From positions 1-38,642 of the forward strand of contig JACMOW010000173.1 in assembly GCA_014377775.1 (NCBI GenBank): 38,642 nucleotides of DNA, in the 5' to 3' direction. The position numbers were made by a program, and so were the translations under genes. Below, piece by piece: positions 1-9,175 of the stretch (its first letter is position 1; each line of letters starts with the position of its first letter). Source of the DNA: Pedobacter sp. (GTDB taxonomy: Bacteria; Bacteroidota; Bacteroidia; Sphingobacteriales; Sphingobacteriaceae). Under the pieces are notes generated by a model. That model had not been told where the DNA came from. It searched no databases and saw only the letters and a list, made by a program, of their open reading frames with translations.

Positions 1-228
1 ATATATAAGTTATCGTACACGAATAGTGATAATTGATTTTAATGAGAAGTAGTATTGTTGTGAAGGCACTGATTTGATATAAAAATTATTATTCTATGTT
101 CATGAGTTTGGAAGAAAGTAATTTTAGTTGCTAGAACAACGTTTTCACAAGCATTTTTTTTAATAAAGTACAAATTAACTTCTATTTATTAGATCGAATT
201 CCTATCTTCGAAAAATAGACTTTTTATT
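1..228. other. AT-rich non-coding left edge
   Basis: I see no reading frame with coding character here. The stretch is AT-rich and leads into the DUF1080 gene at 229. A box TATCTTCG at 203-210 is one base off the Bacteroidota -7 consensus TAnnTTTG, but no -33 TTTG lies at the right distance, so I do not call a promoter. Confidence 0.4.
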
Positions 229-1002
229 ATGAAATGTTATTTTTTAATGGCTGTAATCGCTTTAACTGCTAGTCAATCGCTTACAGTTAATGCTCAAGAA
301 AAGCCAAAGCCAGCTGATACTGAATTTTATACCCCAATACCAGCTGTAGTTACGCCTGGCGTAATGAATAACGCCCCTTCAGATGCGATTATTTTATTTG
401 ATGGAAAAAATTTAAACGAATGGGTAAGTGTAAAAGATAATGGTCCTGCTAAATGGATTTTGAATAATGGTGTATTTACAGTTGATAAAAGTACTGGTAA
501 CATCGAAACCAAAAGAAAATTTACAAATTACCAGTTGCACATCGAATGGCAAATCCCCTCGAATATAACTGGAGAAGGCCAAGCAAGGGGCAATAGCGGT
601 TTATTTTTAGCATCAATTGGAAGTAATGATTTAGGTTATGAATTACAGATTTTAGACTCTTATAATAATAAAACTTACACCAATGGTCAGGCAGGTAGTA
701 TTTATAAACAAACCACACCTTTGGTAAATGCAAATCGTAAGCCAGGTGAGTGGCAAATTTACGATGTAATTTGGACAGCACCTGTGTTTAACGTGGATGG
801 TAGCTTAAAAAGTGCAGCTAGGGTTTCTGTTTTGTTTAATGGGGTATTGATACAGAACAACTTCGAACTAAAAGGGCCAACTCAATATATTGGTCAAGCT
901 AGTTATGAAAAAGCACACGGTGCGAGTCCGATTAAGTTACAATCGCATGGCGATAAAAGTGAGCCCATCAGCTTCCGCAACATTTGGATAAGAGAATTAT
1001 AA
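229..1002 (+). CDS. secreted DUF1080 (3-keto-disaccharide hydrolase-like) protein
   Basis: 257 residues. A signal peptide covers about residues 1-23, ending VNAQ before EKPKP. The rest is one DUF1080 domain (PF06439): the opening IILFDGKNLNEW, then GNSGLFLAS, a YELQILDS strand, and the closing ISFRNIWIREL are typical. The fold is a concanavalin-like beta sandwich; some relatives hydrolyse 3-keto-glucosides, which is family knowledge and not proven here. The export signal places it in the periplasm or outside the cell. It is followed after 13 nt by a MazG-like gene, so the two may be cotranscribed, although their functions are not obviously linked. Not part of the PUL operon downstream. Family assignment is firm, substrate unknown. 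Confidence 0.88.
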   Translation: MKCYFLMAVIALTASQSLTVNAQEKPKPADTEFYTPIPAVVTPGVMNNAPSDAIILFDGKNLNEWVSVKDNGPAKWILNNGVFTVDKSTGNIETKRKFTNYQLHIEWQIPSNITGEGQARGNSGLFLASIGSNDLGYELQILDSYNNKTYTNGQAGSIYKQTTPLVNANRKPGEWQIYDVIWTAPVFNVDGSLKSAARVSVLFNGVLIQNNFELKGPTQYIGQASYEKAHGASPIKLQSHGDKSEPISFRNIWIREL

Positions 1003-1015
1003 ATAAGAATAACGA

Positions 1016-1489
1016 ATGAACGATTTAAAAGCATTAAGCCAAGTAGCAGAGTTTCATAGTACCTTTAAACATCCGATAATAGCTGAACCGGCTATACCTA
1101 GCGAAGAGCGGAGCCAATTACGAATTGAATTATTAGCCGAAGAGCTTAAGGAATTGCAAGAGGCCGTAAACGATAATAATCTAGTTGAAATAGCTGATGC
1201 ATTATGCGATTTACAATATGTGCTGGCTGGGGCAGTATTAGAATTTGGTTTAGGTGAGAAGTTTAAAGCATTATTTGATGAAGTTCATCGCTCTAACATG
1301 AGCAAAGCTTGTAAAACGGTGGAAGAAGCCAATGCAACGATTGCCCACTATAAAAATAAAAGCAATGTAGACGCGCATTACAAGGAAATAGATGGCTTGT
1401 TTTTGGTATATCGAGATGCAGACCATAAAACTTTAAAATCAATTGCTTATTCGCCTGCTGATTTGAAGACTATCGTTGAGAGTGCATAA
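1016..1489 (+). CDS. MazG-like nucleotide pyrophosphohydrolase
   Basis: 157 residues, cytoplasmic, no signal peptide. An all-alpha MazG/PRA-PH-type module is visible: E42-E43-x-x-E46 followed by E58-x-x-D61 and D65, the acidic residues that bind Mg2+ and the triphosphate in this superfamily. The N-terminal helix (FHSTFKHP) and the stretch EVHRSNMSK are typical of the single-domain 'phosphoribosyl-ATP pyrophosphohydrolase-like' family found in many bacteria. Likely role: hydrolysis of a (d)NTP or modified nucleotide to NMP and PPi; the exact substrate cannot be read from sequence. True HisE/HisI is less likely because no histidine genes are nearby. It begins 13 nt after the DUF1080 gene and ends 43 nt before the MaoC-like gene. 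Confidence 0.82.
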   Translation: MNDLKALSQVAEFHSTFKHPIIAEPAIPSEERSQLRIELLAEELKELQEAVNDNNLVEIADALCDLQYVLAGAVLEFGLGEKFKALFDEVHRSNMSKACKTVEEANATIAHYKNKSNVDAHYKEIDGLFLVYRDADHKTLKSIAYSPADLKTIVESA

Positions 1490-1532
1490 AAAAACAATTT
1501 AACAATTAACTTGTTAACCAAAAATCAAAACT

Positions 1533-1997
1533 ATGTTAATAGTAAATAGTCACCAAGAATTTGAAACGTATTTAGGTAAGGAAATAGGTATATCACAATG
1601 GCACACGATCGATCAAGCACAGATCAATAAGTTTGCAGACGCTACCTTGGATCATCAATGGATCCATGTTGATCCAGCCAAAGCGGCTTCCGAAGGTCCA
1701 TTTAAAGCCACAATTGCTCATGGTTATTTAACCTTATCACTTATTCCATACTTATGGAAACAAATAGCTGATATTCGCAACATAAAAATGGAGATTAACT
1801 ACGGGATCGAAAGTTTTAAATTCGGGCAGGCTGTAGTGGTAGATAGCCGAGTTTGCCTAAAGGCGAAATTAAAATCGATTGCAAATTTAAGAGGCATTAC
1901 CAAGGTGATTATCGAGGCTATTTTGGAAATTGAGGGACAAACAAAACCTGCATATACTGGCGATGTGATGTTTTTATATCATTTCAACTCGTTATAG
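1533..1997 (+). CDS. MaoC-like hot-dog dehydratase/enoyl-CoA hydratase
   Basis: 154 residues, cytoplasmic. The core motif FADATLDHQWIHVD (from residue 34) contains D40 and H45, with the D-x4-H spacing of the catalytic dyad of (R)-specific enoyl-CoA hydratases, followed by IAHGYLTLSL, which shapes the acyl tunnel. The length is usual for single-domain MaoC proteins. Expected reaction: reversible hydration of a trans-2-enoyl-CoA to the (R)-3-hydroxyacyl-CoA. The physiological substrate is unknown, and no other fatty-acid or polyhydroxyalkanoate gene lies in the window. It follows the MazG-like gene by 43 nt, and the membrane sensor gene starts 44 nt after its stop, so the sensor may be partly read through from here. 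Confidence 0.85.
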   Translation: MLIVNSHQEFETYLGKEIGISQWHTIDQAQINKFADATLDHQWIHVDPAKAASEGPFKATIAHGYLTLSLIPYLWKQIADIRNIKMEINYGIESFKFGQAVVVDSRVCLKAKLKSIANLRGITKVIIEAILEIEGQTKPAYTGDVMFLYHFNSL

Positions 1998-2041
1998 ACT
2001 TGTTCGAGGTTTTTTCGTGTGCGTAGGTATTGCTAATTGAA

Positions 2042-3967
2042 ATGTTTAAAAGACACTTTAAAATTTTATTAATTATTGGTTTTTCATTTTTCTATAAAAA
2101 TGTCTGTGCACAAAAAGCGGTAACTATTGCCGATAATATGAAAGAGCATATGTTTAAGGCTGATGAAATTATTTGCCTTGAGGACCCAAGTAACCAGCTT
2201 ACCTTTGCAACGGTTTGTAGCGCTAGCTATCAGAGTAAATTTATTCCAAACATTAGTTTTTATCCTAAAAATTATAATCGTTCTTCCGCTTATTGGTATA
2301 GAATAAAAGTTTCTTTTAACAAAGAACTTAAAAGACCAGCGGTAATTGAGTTTTTTGATCAAATTACTGACTATATAGAAGCTTATCTTCCTGATGGAAA
2401 GGGCGGCTACATCAAAAGTTTTGCTGGAGCAGATTTATATTTCCCAAATCGTTTATATCAACATAAAAATTTTGAGTTTACGATAAATAGTACAAAAGTA
2501 GGAGAGCAGTTCTATTACTTTAGAATAAAATCTAAAGATCAAGTGAATGTAATTATTGTTTACAGAAGCATAGATCGTTTTATTGGGTATGCCCTTTCTG
2601 AGTACTTTACTTTTGGTTTTTTTTATGGTATGATTGTGATTTTCAGTTTTCACAATTTACTTATGTTCATCGCTGTAAAAAGGCGACAATATCTTTTTTA
2701 CATTCTATATATTTTAAGTGTTGGCTTATATGAAATGTCTTCAGATGGGATCGCATTTCAATATTTATGGCCAAACCACCCAGTTTGGAACGAGTATGCT
2801 TATGGTATAGCTTTGTTTTTTTTAAGCTCTTTTGGATTGATTTTTACGAAAGAATTACTACATGTTAAAATAAAGGCACCTGCCTTAAATAAAGCGATTA
2901 ATTTGATATTGGTTATTCGTCTACTTTTCTTTTTGGTTTGTTTATTTTATAATAATGATTGGTTTAAATATAAATTCTTAGAGTTTATACCATTGTCGCT
3001 ATGTTTTTTTACTGGTATTTATATATGGTGGAAAAAACAGTATGGGCCGGCCCGCTTTTTTGTACTGGGCTACTTTTTTCTTTACGTAGGCTTCATTATT
3101 AAGATTGTTCATATTTTGGGATGGTCTAGAACGATAATTGGAAATGTGCTGGGATATTATAGTCTAAGTTTTGGATTTTTATTAGAAATGTTGTTTTTAT
3201 CATTCGCAATTGGCGATCAGGTAAGGCTATTGAAAAGGAAAAAAGAAAAGGTTCAGAAACAAATTATAACCCAAATGCAGTTAAATGCCGAGCTCAAGGA
3301 TAAAGTAAATCTAGAATTAGAAACAAAAGTAGAAGAACGCACGAGGGAAGTACAACAAAAATCGAAAGAACTTCAGCAAAAAAACATTACAATCGAAGAT
3401 CAAAATGAAGAGTTGCTGGCCATAAATTCGTTATTAGAACAACAAGCTGAGGAAATTTCTAGAATGAATATTCTACTAGAAACGGATAATATTACTTTAA
3501 AAACAAACATCGAAAAAGTAACAAACGCACGAATAAATGCTACAGAGCTTGATTTTGAAGAATTTAGTCAAAAATATCCAGATCGTGATTCCTGCTATAA
3601 GTTTTTAGCCGATATGAAATGGGAAAATGGTTATTCCTGCGTCAAATGTAATAATTTAACCTATTGTAATGGTAAATTACCATTTAACCGCCGATGTACT
3701 AAATGTGCATATGAAGAGTCTGTATTACAACGTACCATTTTCGAAAATAGCCGAATACCTATCAATAAGGCATTTTATTTAGTATATTTAATTTACGATC
3801 ATAAAGGTGCCATTTCATCACATAAATTGTCAGAAAAGCTGGGCATTAGGCAAAGTACTTGCTGGACTTACGCTTCGAAAGTTAAAAAAATAATGGAGGA
3901 GCGTAAAAAAGATATCAAAGGTATAGGTAAAGCAGGTTGGAGTAGGTTGGTGCTAGAAAAATATTAA
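2042..3967 (+). CDS. 7TMR-DISM membrane sensor fused to IS1595-transposase-like zinc ribbon/HTH
   Basis: 641 residues from ATG 2042; an in-frame TTG at 2030 adds four residues but the ATG gives the better signal peptide (1 to about 24, ending NVCAQ). Order of parts: 7TMR-DISMED2-like beta ectodomain (about 25-175), seven hydrophobic helices (about 182-395), a charged coiled coil (about 395-500, rich in E/K/Q with ELKDKVNLELETKVEERTREV), then a zinc ribbon with C533-x2-C536, C542 and C552-x2-C555, followed by TIFENSRIPINKAFYLVYLIYD and an HTH (KLSEKLGIRQSTCWTY). That C-terminal block matches the N-terminal DNA-binding region of IS1595/ISXO2 transposases; the DDE domain is missing. Histidine kinase, GGDEF, LuxR and LytTR outputs, the usual partners of 7TMR-DISM, are absent. 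Probably a one-component membrane-bound transcription regulator of the PUL that begins 241 bp downstream. The domains are seen; the target and ligand are inferred. Confidence 0.85.
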   Translation: MFKRHFKILLIIGFSFFYKNVCAQKAVTIADNMKEHMFKADEIICLEDPSNQLTFATVCSASYQSKFIPNISFYPKNYNRSSAYWYRIKVSFNKELKRPAVIEFFDQITDYIEAYLPDGKGGYIKSFAGADLYFPNRLYQHKNFEFTINSTKVGEQFYYFRIKSKDQVNVIIVYRSIDRFIGYALSEYFTFGFFYGMIVIFSFHNLLMFIAVKRRQYLFYILYILSVGLYEMSSDGIAFQYLWPNHPVWNEYAYGIALFFLSSFGLIFTKELLHVKIKAPALNKAINLILVIRLLFFLVCLFYNNDWFKYKFLEFIPLSLCFFTGIYIWWKKQYGPARFFVLGYFFLYVGFIIKIVHILGWSRTIIGNVLGYYSLSFGFLLEMLFLSFAIGDQVRLLKRKKEKVQKQIITQMQLNAELKDKVNLELETKVEERTREVQQKSKELQQKNITIEDQNEELLAINSLLEQQAEEISRMNILLETDNITLKTNIEKVTNARINATELDFEEFSQKYPDRDSCYKFLADMKWENGYSCVKCNNLTYCNGKLPFNRRCTKCAYEESVLQRTIFENSRIPINKAFYLVYLIYDHKGAISSHKLSEKLGIRQSTCWTYASKVKKIMEERKKDIKGIGKAGWSRLVLEKY

Positions 3968-3986
3968 AAAAATTCTTGCTTTTTTT

Positions 3987-4154
3987 ATTGCGAATAAAGC
4001 GTATCAATACAAAATTTTATGATTTTATTAATTGTCACAATTACAGTTAGTTATCAATTATTTGTATTGCGGATTAAGTGCGTCAAATTTATTGTAACTA
4101 ATTAAATATCAGTTATTTACATGTGATTTTATTTGTAAATCTAATTTGTATTGC
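3987..4154 (+). repeat. repeated motif between sensor gene and susC1
   Basis: Two 21-nt direct repeats that agree at 16 positions lie at 3987-4007 and 4066-4086 (ATTGCG-n-AT-n-AAG ... TCAA). ATTGC recurs at 4150-4154. The 9-mer TTTGTATTG occurs at 4061-4069 and 4146-4154 and, inverted, at 4005-4013. Copies are 79 and 84 bp apart. These could be binding sites for the upstream regulator; no protein-binding evidence exists in the sequence itself. Confidence 0.4.
4029..4043. promoter_or_regulatory. 15-bp inverted repeat, candidate operator
   Basis: TAATTGT-C-ACAATTA is a perfect 7-bp inverted repeat around a single base, in the gap upstream of susC1 and between the longer direct repeats. The symmetry suits a dimeric regulator. 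The sequence is AT-rich, so chance occurrence is possible. Confidence 0.35.
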
Positions 4155-4164
4155 ACTATATTTA
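4132..4164 (+). promoter_or_regulatory. candidate PUL promoter for susC1
   Basis: TTTG at 4132-4135 is followed after 21 bp by TATATTTA at 4157-4164, one base off the Bacteroidota -7 box TAnnTTTG. Transcription would begin near 4171, about 38 nt before the susC1 ATG. The imperfect -7 box would fit a promoter that needs an activator. Confidence 0.4.
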
Positions 4165-4208
4165 CATCACCAAATTTTTTGGAAGATTAATTAACCAAAT
4201 TAAACTGT

Positions 4209-7200
4209 ATGACTAAAATTCTACTAAGGAGAATTTTGCGGAGAATTTATGTAACACTACTCTGGTGTTTATTTCTGCAAATTAGTGCTTCAGCAACTTT
4301 TGCAAAAGGCATAACAGCATCAAACAAAGTTATAATTCATAAACTTGATTTCCGATCCGTTAAGATCAATGAATTAGGGAATGGTTTTGTTTTAGATGTT
4401 ATTGGTATTGTAAAGGATGCGAGTGGCAATCCAATACCCGGTGTTGGAGTTAAGGTTAAAGGAACTCAGAATGGTTTCGTAACCGATGGCAATGGAAAGT
4501 TTACTTTGAAAAACGTAGACAAGGATGCGATTATCGTAATTTCTAGCATTGGCTTTAAACCGCAAGAAATTGTATTAAAAGGACAAACCAATTTGGAAAT
4601 TACCTTAGAAGAAGATTTAAAAGGGCTCAATGAGATTATTGTTGTAGGCTATGGTGCACAAAAAAAATCTACTTTAACTGGAGCAGTTTCTCAAATAGGA
4701 GCAGATGACTTAATGAAATCTCCTACGCCAAACCCAACTAATAGCCTAATTGGAAGACTTCCTGGCTTATTAGCGGTTCAAACTAGCGGTCAGCCCGGTG
4801 CTGATGCTTCTACCATCAAAATACGTGGTGTGGCTACTTATGGAGCTAATGCAAACGCAATTGTTGTGGTTGATGGAATTGAAAGACCAAGTTTTGCTGA
4901 TGTAGATCCAAATGAGATCGAAACGGTTTCGATTTTAAAAGACGCATCATCAACTGCAGTTTATGGTTTAAAAGGAGCGAATGGCGTAATTGTAATTACC
5001 ACTAAAGCAGGTAAGATAGGGAAACCCAAAGTATTTTATTCTGGAAACTATGCTGCACAAACGTATACTGGTTTAGCTGTTGGGTTGCCTGCTTACGAAA
5101 ACGCATCATTGCTAAATCAATCTTATCTAAATGATAACAAAGGTGCACCTTTTACAGCTGCCGAAATTCAAAAATTTCAAGATCATTCTGATCCACTTGG
5201 TTATCCAGATGTTCAATGGTTCGATTATTTAACAAAAAGGTATTACTCACAAACGCAGCATAATATCAATATCAATGGGGGTACTAAGTTTTCGAAGTAT
5301 TTTGTTTCTGCGGGTTATGCTTTCCAAGATGGCATTTTCAAAAAATTCGAATCACCGTATGGTATTAATTCTGTTCCCAATTATAGTAGATATAATTTCC
5401 GTGCAAATGTCGATTTAACGCTAAATAAAGATTTTGTAGTAGGGATTAAATTAGGTGGTCGTTTTGCTAACCGATATCAACCCTCGGGGTTGTTATCGGG
5501 ATCGGTATTTTCTTATGATACCATTGAAGGGATGATTTCACGTATCTTGCAAGTTCCAGCCTATGCTTATGCACCTACTTTACCAGATGGAAGGATAACG
5601 GCCAATCCAAATGTAGGTACCAATATTTGGAATCCTCTGGCAGTAATTACTCGCTTTGGTACACGAAATGACGATATCAACACGATAGAGAGTACATTTA
5701 ACTTAGACTATAAATTAGGATCTTTAACTAAAGGTTTAGCATTTAAAACTATTTTCGCCTTCGATTCTTACTACAATAACGTTGAACGTAGAAATGCAAA
5801 CTGGGCTGCATATGTATACAATGCGCAAACTGGTGCCGTAACTTTATCAACCGATACACGTAACCGTAACGAGCCTTTAGGCGGAGTTCAAAATGGAGGT
5901 GTTACTACAGGAAGCACTAATATGAACATTCAATCTGGTTTTACTTACAACAGAGACTTTGGTAAACACAATTTGGATGGTTTAATTTTAGGTACACGTT
6001 CGCTGATTCGTTCAACTGGAGAAACATCCTTTACAGCTCCACCAAAAGCTGCGCAAGGTTTGGTAACCCGCTTAAGATATAATTTTGATTCTGATCGATA
6101 CATTGTTGAAGCTAGTGGAACTTATAACGGTTCTGAAAACTTTGCGCCTGGCTTAAAATATGGTTTTTTCCCAGCAGTATCAGCAGGGTGGACATTAACC
6201 AACGAGCCTTATTGGAAAAAGAATAATATTTTAAGCTATTTTAAATTAAGAGGTAGTTATGGTTTAGTGGGTAATGATAACGTTTCTAATAATCGTTTTT
6301 TATTCCTTACAAGTTATTCTGGCAATACTGCCGCCCCATTTGGAAACCCATTATCGATTACCAATTATCCAACCTTGTTTATTGGTGATAATGCATTGGG
6401 TAATGGCCTGGTAACCTGGGAAACAGGAGTTAAAAGCAATATCGGTTTTGAATCTCGTTTTTTAAAGGATAGATTAAAATTAAATATCGATATTTTTGAA
6501 GAAGATCGTAAAGATATTTTAACCCCATCCTTAAGTGGTTCAGCACTTTTTGGCCATAGCTATCCATTCTTTAACAAAGGCGAAGTCTACAATAAAGGTT
6601 ACGAAATTGAGATGGATTATCAGGGCCAGATTGGTCAGGTTTTAATTGGTTTAAATACTCAATTCTCTTATGCAAAAAATACCATCATTGAAAATGATGA
6701 ACCAGATGGTACGCCAAATTACTTAGCTAAAAAAGGTAAAAGTGTGGGTCAATTTATTGGTTATGTAAACGATGGTTTCTACAAAGATGCAGCCGATATC
6801 GCATCATCCGTTAAACAACAAGGTTTTAATCCAATACCTGGTGATTTGAAATTTAAGGATTTAGATGGCGATGGTTTGATAACAACATTAGATCAAACTT
6901 CAATTGGACACACGAATACGCCAGAATACATTTACAGTTTTAGTCCTCGATTTGCATACAAAGGCTTTAGTATGTCTGTATTATTTCAAGGTGCTGCACA
7001 TATAAGCTCCAATGTAATTTTAAGCGAGCAAAATAATGGTCAGCAAATGTATCCTCATATGCTTAACGCATGGACTCCTACTAATGCTGCTACGGCAACA
7101 TGGCCAGCATTGCACTCAAGAGGAACCGCTTCATTAAATTATGCGTTAAACGACTTTACCCTTCAAAATGGTGCTTATCTGAAAATAAGAAATGTGGAGA

Positions 7201-7409
7201 TGTCTTATACTTTACCAAAAGAATGGGTAGCTAAGCTAAAATTGAATAATATAAGAGTGTTTTTGAATGGAACAAATCTGTATACTTGGACTAAATTTAA
7301 GATGTATCTAGATCCAGAAAATCTGAACGTTGTTAATCCCGCGTTTCCAATCCAAGCACTTTATCCAACTTCAAGAGTTTATAATGTTGGTTTAACAGTT
7401 AATTTTTAA
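4209..7409 (+). CDS. SusC/RagA-type TonB-dependent outer-membrane transporter (first pair)
   Basis: 1066 residues. After an N-terminal hydrophobic export segment (about 12-33) comes a carboxypeptidase-regulatory-like domain (about 64-133, GIVKDASGNPIPGVGVKVKG), the SusC signature EIIVVGYGAQKKSTLTGAV (142-160), a plug domain ending SILKDASSTAVYGLKGANGV, and a long beta-barrel finishing in VGLTVNF with a terminal phenylalanine. No STN domain precedes it and no FecI/FecR pair is nearby, so control by an anti-sigma cascade is unlikely. Imports oligosaccharides across the outer membrane with the SusD lid encoded immediately downstream (its ATG directly follows this stop). First gene of the PUL; the substrate is probably a glucuronate-containing glycan, judged from the neighbouring enzymes. 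Confidence 0.96.
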   Translation: MTKILLRRILRRIYVTLLWCLFLQISASATFAKGITASNKVIIHKLDFRSVKINELGNGFVLDVIGIVKDASGNPIPGVGVKVKGTQNGFVTDGNGKFTLKNVDKDAIIVISSIGFKPQEIVLKGQTNLEITLEEDLKGLNEIIVVGYGAQKKSTLTGAVSQIGADDLMKSPTPNPTNSLIGRLPGLLAVQTSGQPGADASTIKIRGVATYGANANAIVVVDGIERPSFADVDPNEIETVSILKDASSTAVYGLKGANGVIVITTKAGKIGKPKVFYSGNYAAQTYTGLAVGLPAYENASLLNQSYLNDNKGAPFTAAEIQKFQDHSDPLGYPDVQWFDYLTKRYYSQTQHNININGGTKFSKYFVSAGYAFQDGIFKKFESPYGINSVPNYSRYNFRANVDLTLNKDFVVGIKLGGRFANRYQPSGLLSGSVFSYDTIEGMISRILQVPAYAYAPTLPDGRITANPNVGTNIWNPLAVITRFGTRNDDINTIESTFNLDYKLGSLTKGLAFKTIFAFDSYYNNVERRNANWAAYVYNAQTGAVTLSTDTRNRNEPLGGVQNGGVTTGSTNMNIQSGFTYNRDFGKHNLDGLILGTRSLIRSTGETSFTAPPKAAQGLVTRLRYNFDSDRYIVEASGTYNGSENFAPGLKYGFFPAVSAGWTLTNEPYWKKNNILSYFKLRGSYGLVGNDNVSNNRFLFLTSYSGNTAAPFGNPLSITNYPTLFIGDNALGNGLVTWETGVKSNIGFESRFLKDRLKLNIDIFEEDRKDILTPSLSGSALFGHSYPFFNKGEVYNKGYEIEMDYQGQIGQVLIGLNTQFSYAKNTIIENDEPDGTPNYLAKKGKSVGQFIGYVNDGFYKDAADIASSVKQQGFNPIPGDLKFKDLDGDGLITTLDQTSIGHTNTPEYIYSFSPRFAYKGFSMSVLFQGAAHISSNVILSEQNNGQQMYPHMLNAWTPTNAATATWPALHSRGTASLNYALNDFTLQNGAYLKIRNVEMSYTLPKEWVAKLKLNNIRVFLNGTNLYTWTKFKMYLDPENLNVVNPAFPIQALYPTSRVYNVGLTVNF

Positions 7410-9134
7410 ATGATGAGAAGAAATTATAAAATATATACAGCAGTTGTTTTATTAACGCTCTGTTTCGTTTCTTGTAAAAAGGACTTCTTGGAAAGAACGC
7501 CGGGGGTGGCGTTAACTGAAGACGAAATTTTTGCAGATCCTGCGCAAGCGGCTAGATTTGCCGATAATGCCTATAATTATACCATTACAAAATATGTACG
7601 TTTCAATGATCACCGTGGCACAGTATCTCAGGCTTCTGACGAAGCTGTTTCGGGGAATTCGGAAGGTACAGTAACCTCATTAAACCGTGGCTTGTACCAT
7701 GAGCATGCTACACAAGCAAGTTTGAACGATATTGGTGATGTATACAGAAGAATGTATGCAGGTATAGCCATCACTAATAAAATGCTATCCAAAATTGCCA
7801 TCGTTCCACCTGCTCCAACTGCTACTGTCCCAATTTTTGACCCAAAACGTGTAGAAGGAGAAATGAGATTTCTTCGTGCTTTATCTTATTTCGAGTTAAC
7901 GAAGAGGTTTGGTGGTGTTCCATTGGTAGATAAAGTGTATGAGGTAAATGATGATATTAATCTTCCTCGTAAAACTTTTGCAGAAATTACGGCATTTATT
8001 TTAAAAGATATAGAAATAGCGGTTACCAAATTGGGAACCGACGCGGATTATGGAGTGGCCAATTATGGTCGACCAACAATAGGTGCAGCGCAGGCCTTAA
8101 AAGCACGTGTATTGTTATATGCAGCTAGTCCATTAAATAATCCGACAGGGGATAAAGCAAAATGGAAAGAAGCCGCAGATGCTGCATTAGCTTTGATGGA
8201 TGGTAGATATACTTTGCAAACTACTTATGGTGATATTTTAAATGTTCCCAACTCTCCAGAGTACATCATGATCAGAATTAAAGGAAATACACCGTTGGCT
8301 GGCGAAATGATGCAAGATTTCTCCATGTCTCCAGGCTCTGGCGGTGCACAAGGACAAATGAATCCTACGCAAAACCACGTAGATATGTACGAAATGGCAA
8401 ATGGATTACCAATCACTAATCCTGCATCAGGCTATGATCCTCAAAAACCATATGTAGGCAGAGAACCTCGTTTTTACAATAACATTATTTATAACGATTT
8501 ACCTTGGCAAGGTGGTAAAATAGAAATGTGGTCTACTTTGCAAGGTACAGCTACTGTATATGGTAAGGATTGGAATCCGGGTAACATTACTTATACGGCA
8601 ACCCGATATTACTGTAAAAAATATTGGCCAGAAGTGTATAGAACAGTGGGTGGAAGTACCACTTTGCTTAACTATGTTTACTTCCGCTATGGCGAAATAT
8701 TATTAAATTATGCAGAAACGCAAAACGAATTCTTAGGTACACCAGATGCGAGTGTTTATAATGCCTTAGTATTACTTCGTGCTAGAGCAGGAATTGCAAA
8801 AGGTACAGGAACCTATGGTTATGGGCTAAAGGATAACATGACAGCTTCCGAGATGCGTGAAGTGATTAGACACGAACGTGCTATTGAATTATCTTTCGAA
8901 GATCACCGTTGGTACGATATTATGCGCTGGAAAATCGGTTCTTCAACCATTGCAGTACCAATGATGGGTATGGATGTTTTCAAAAAGACAGATGGATCAT
9001 TTACCTACACACCAATTGTATTGGGTACAGGTTTCCAAAAAACATGGGCCGAAAAACAAAACCTTTATCCCATTCCTAGAACAGAAATTTATAAAAGTAA
9101 AGGGGTACTTACGCAAAACCCAGGTTGGGAATAG
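7410..9134 (+). CDS. SusD/RagB-family surface glycan-binding lipoprotein (first pair)
   Basis: 574 residues. Signal peptide with lipobox LCFVSC, lipidated at C22, followed by KKD, as in surface-exported Bacteroidota lipoproteins. SusD hallmarks: FLERTPG near the N-terminus, the helical region GEMRFLRALSYFELTKRFGGVPLV, TIGAAQALKARVLLYAASP, and the C-terminal block IRHERAIELSFEDHRWYDIMRWKIG, ending NLYPIPRTEI..LTQNPGW. It caps the SusC1 transporter and binds the incoming glycan at the surface. The gene starts at the base after the susC1 stop, so translation is probably coupled. The next gene, susC2, follows after 41 nt. Confidence 0.96.
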   Translation: MMRRNYKIYTAVVLLTLCFVSCKKDFLERTPGVALTEDEIFADPAQAARFADNAYNYTITKYVRFNDHRGTVSQASDEAVSGNSEGTVTSLNRGLYHEHATQASLNDIGDVYRRMYAGIAITNKMLSKIAIVPPAPTATVPIFDPKRVEGEMRFLRALSYFELTKRFGGVPLVDKVYEVNDDINLPRKTFAEITAFILKDIEIAVTKLGTDADYGVANYGRPTIGAAQALKARVLLYAASPLNNPTGDKAKWKEAADAALALMDGRYTLQTTYGDILNVPNSPEYIMIRIKGNTPLAGEMMQDFSMSPGSGGAQGQMNPTQNHVDMYEMANGLPITNPASGYDPQKPYVGREPRFYNNIIYNDLPWQGGKIEMWSTLQGTATVYGKDWNPGNITYTATRYYCKKYWPEVYRTVGGSTTLLNYVYFRYGEILLNYAETQNEFLGTPDASVYNALVLLRARAGIAKGTGTYGYGLKDNMTASEMREVIRHERAIELSFEDHRWYDIMRWKIGSSTIAVPMMGMDVFKKTDGSFTYTPIVLGTGFQKTWAEKQNLYPIPRTEIYKSKGVLTQNPGWE

Positions 9135-9175
9135 CCAGTTAATTAATCTAACACTAATAAAGATATTATTCAATT

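Noticed and set aside
203..210. TATCTTCG as a promoter for the DUF1080 gene
   Set aside because: One mismatch and no -33 element at the right spacing.
2030..2041. TTG at 2030 as the start of the sensor gene
   Set aside because: ATG at 2042 directly gives a normal signal peptide; the four extra residues add nothing.
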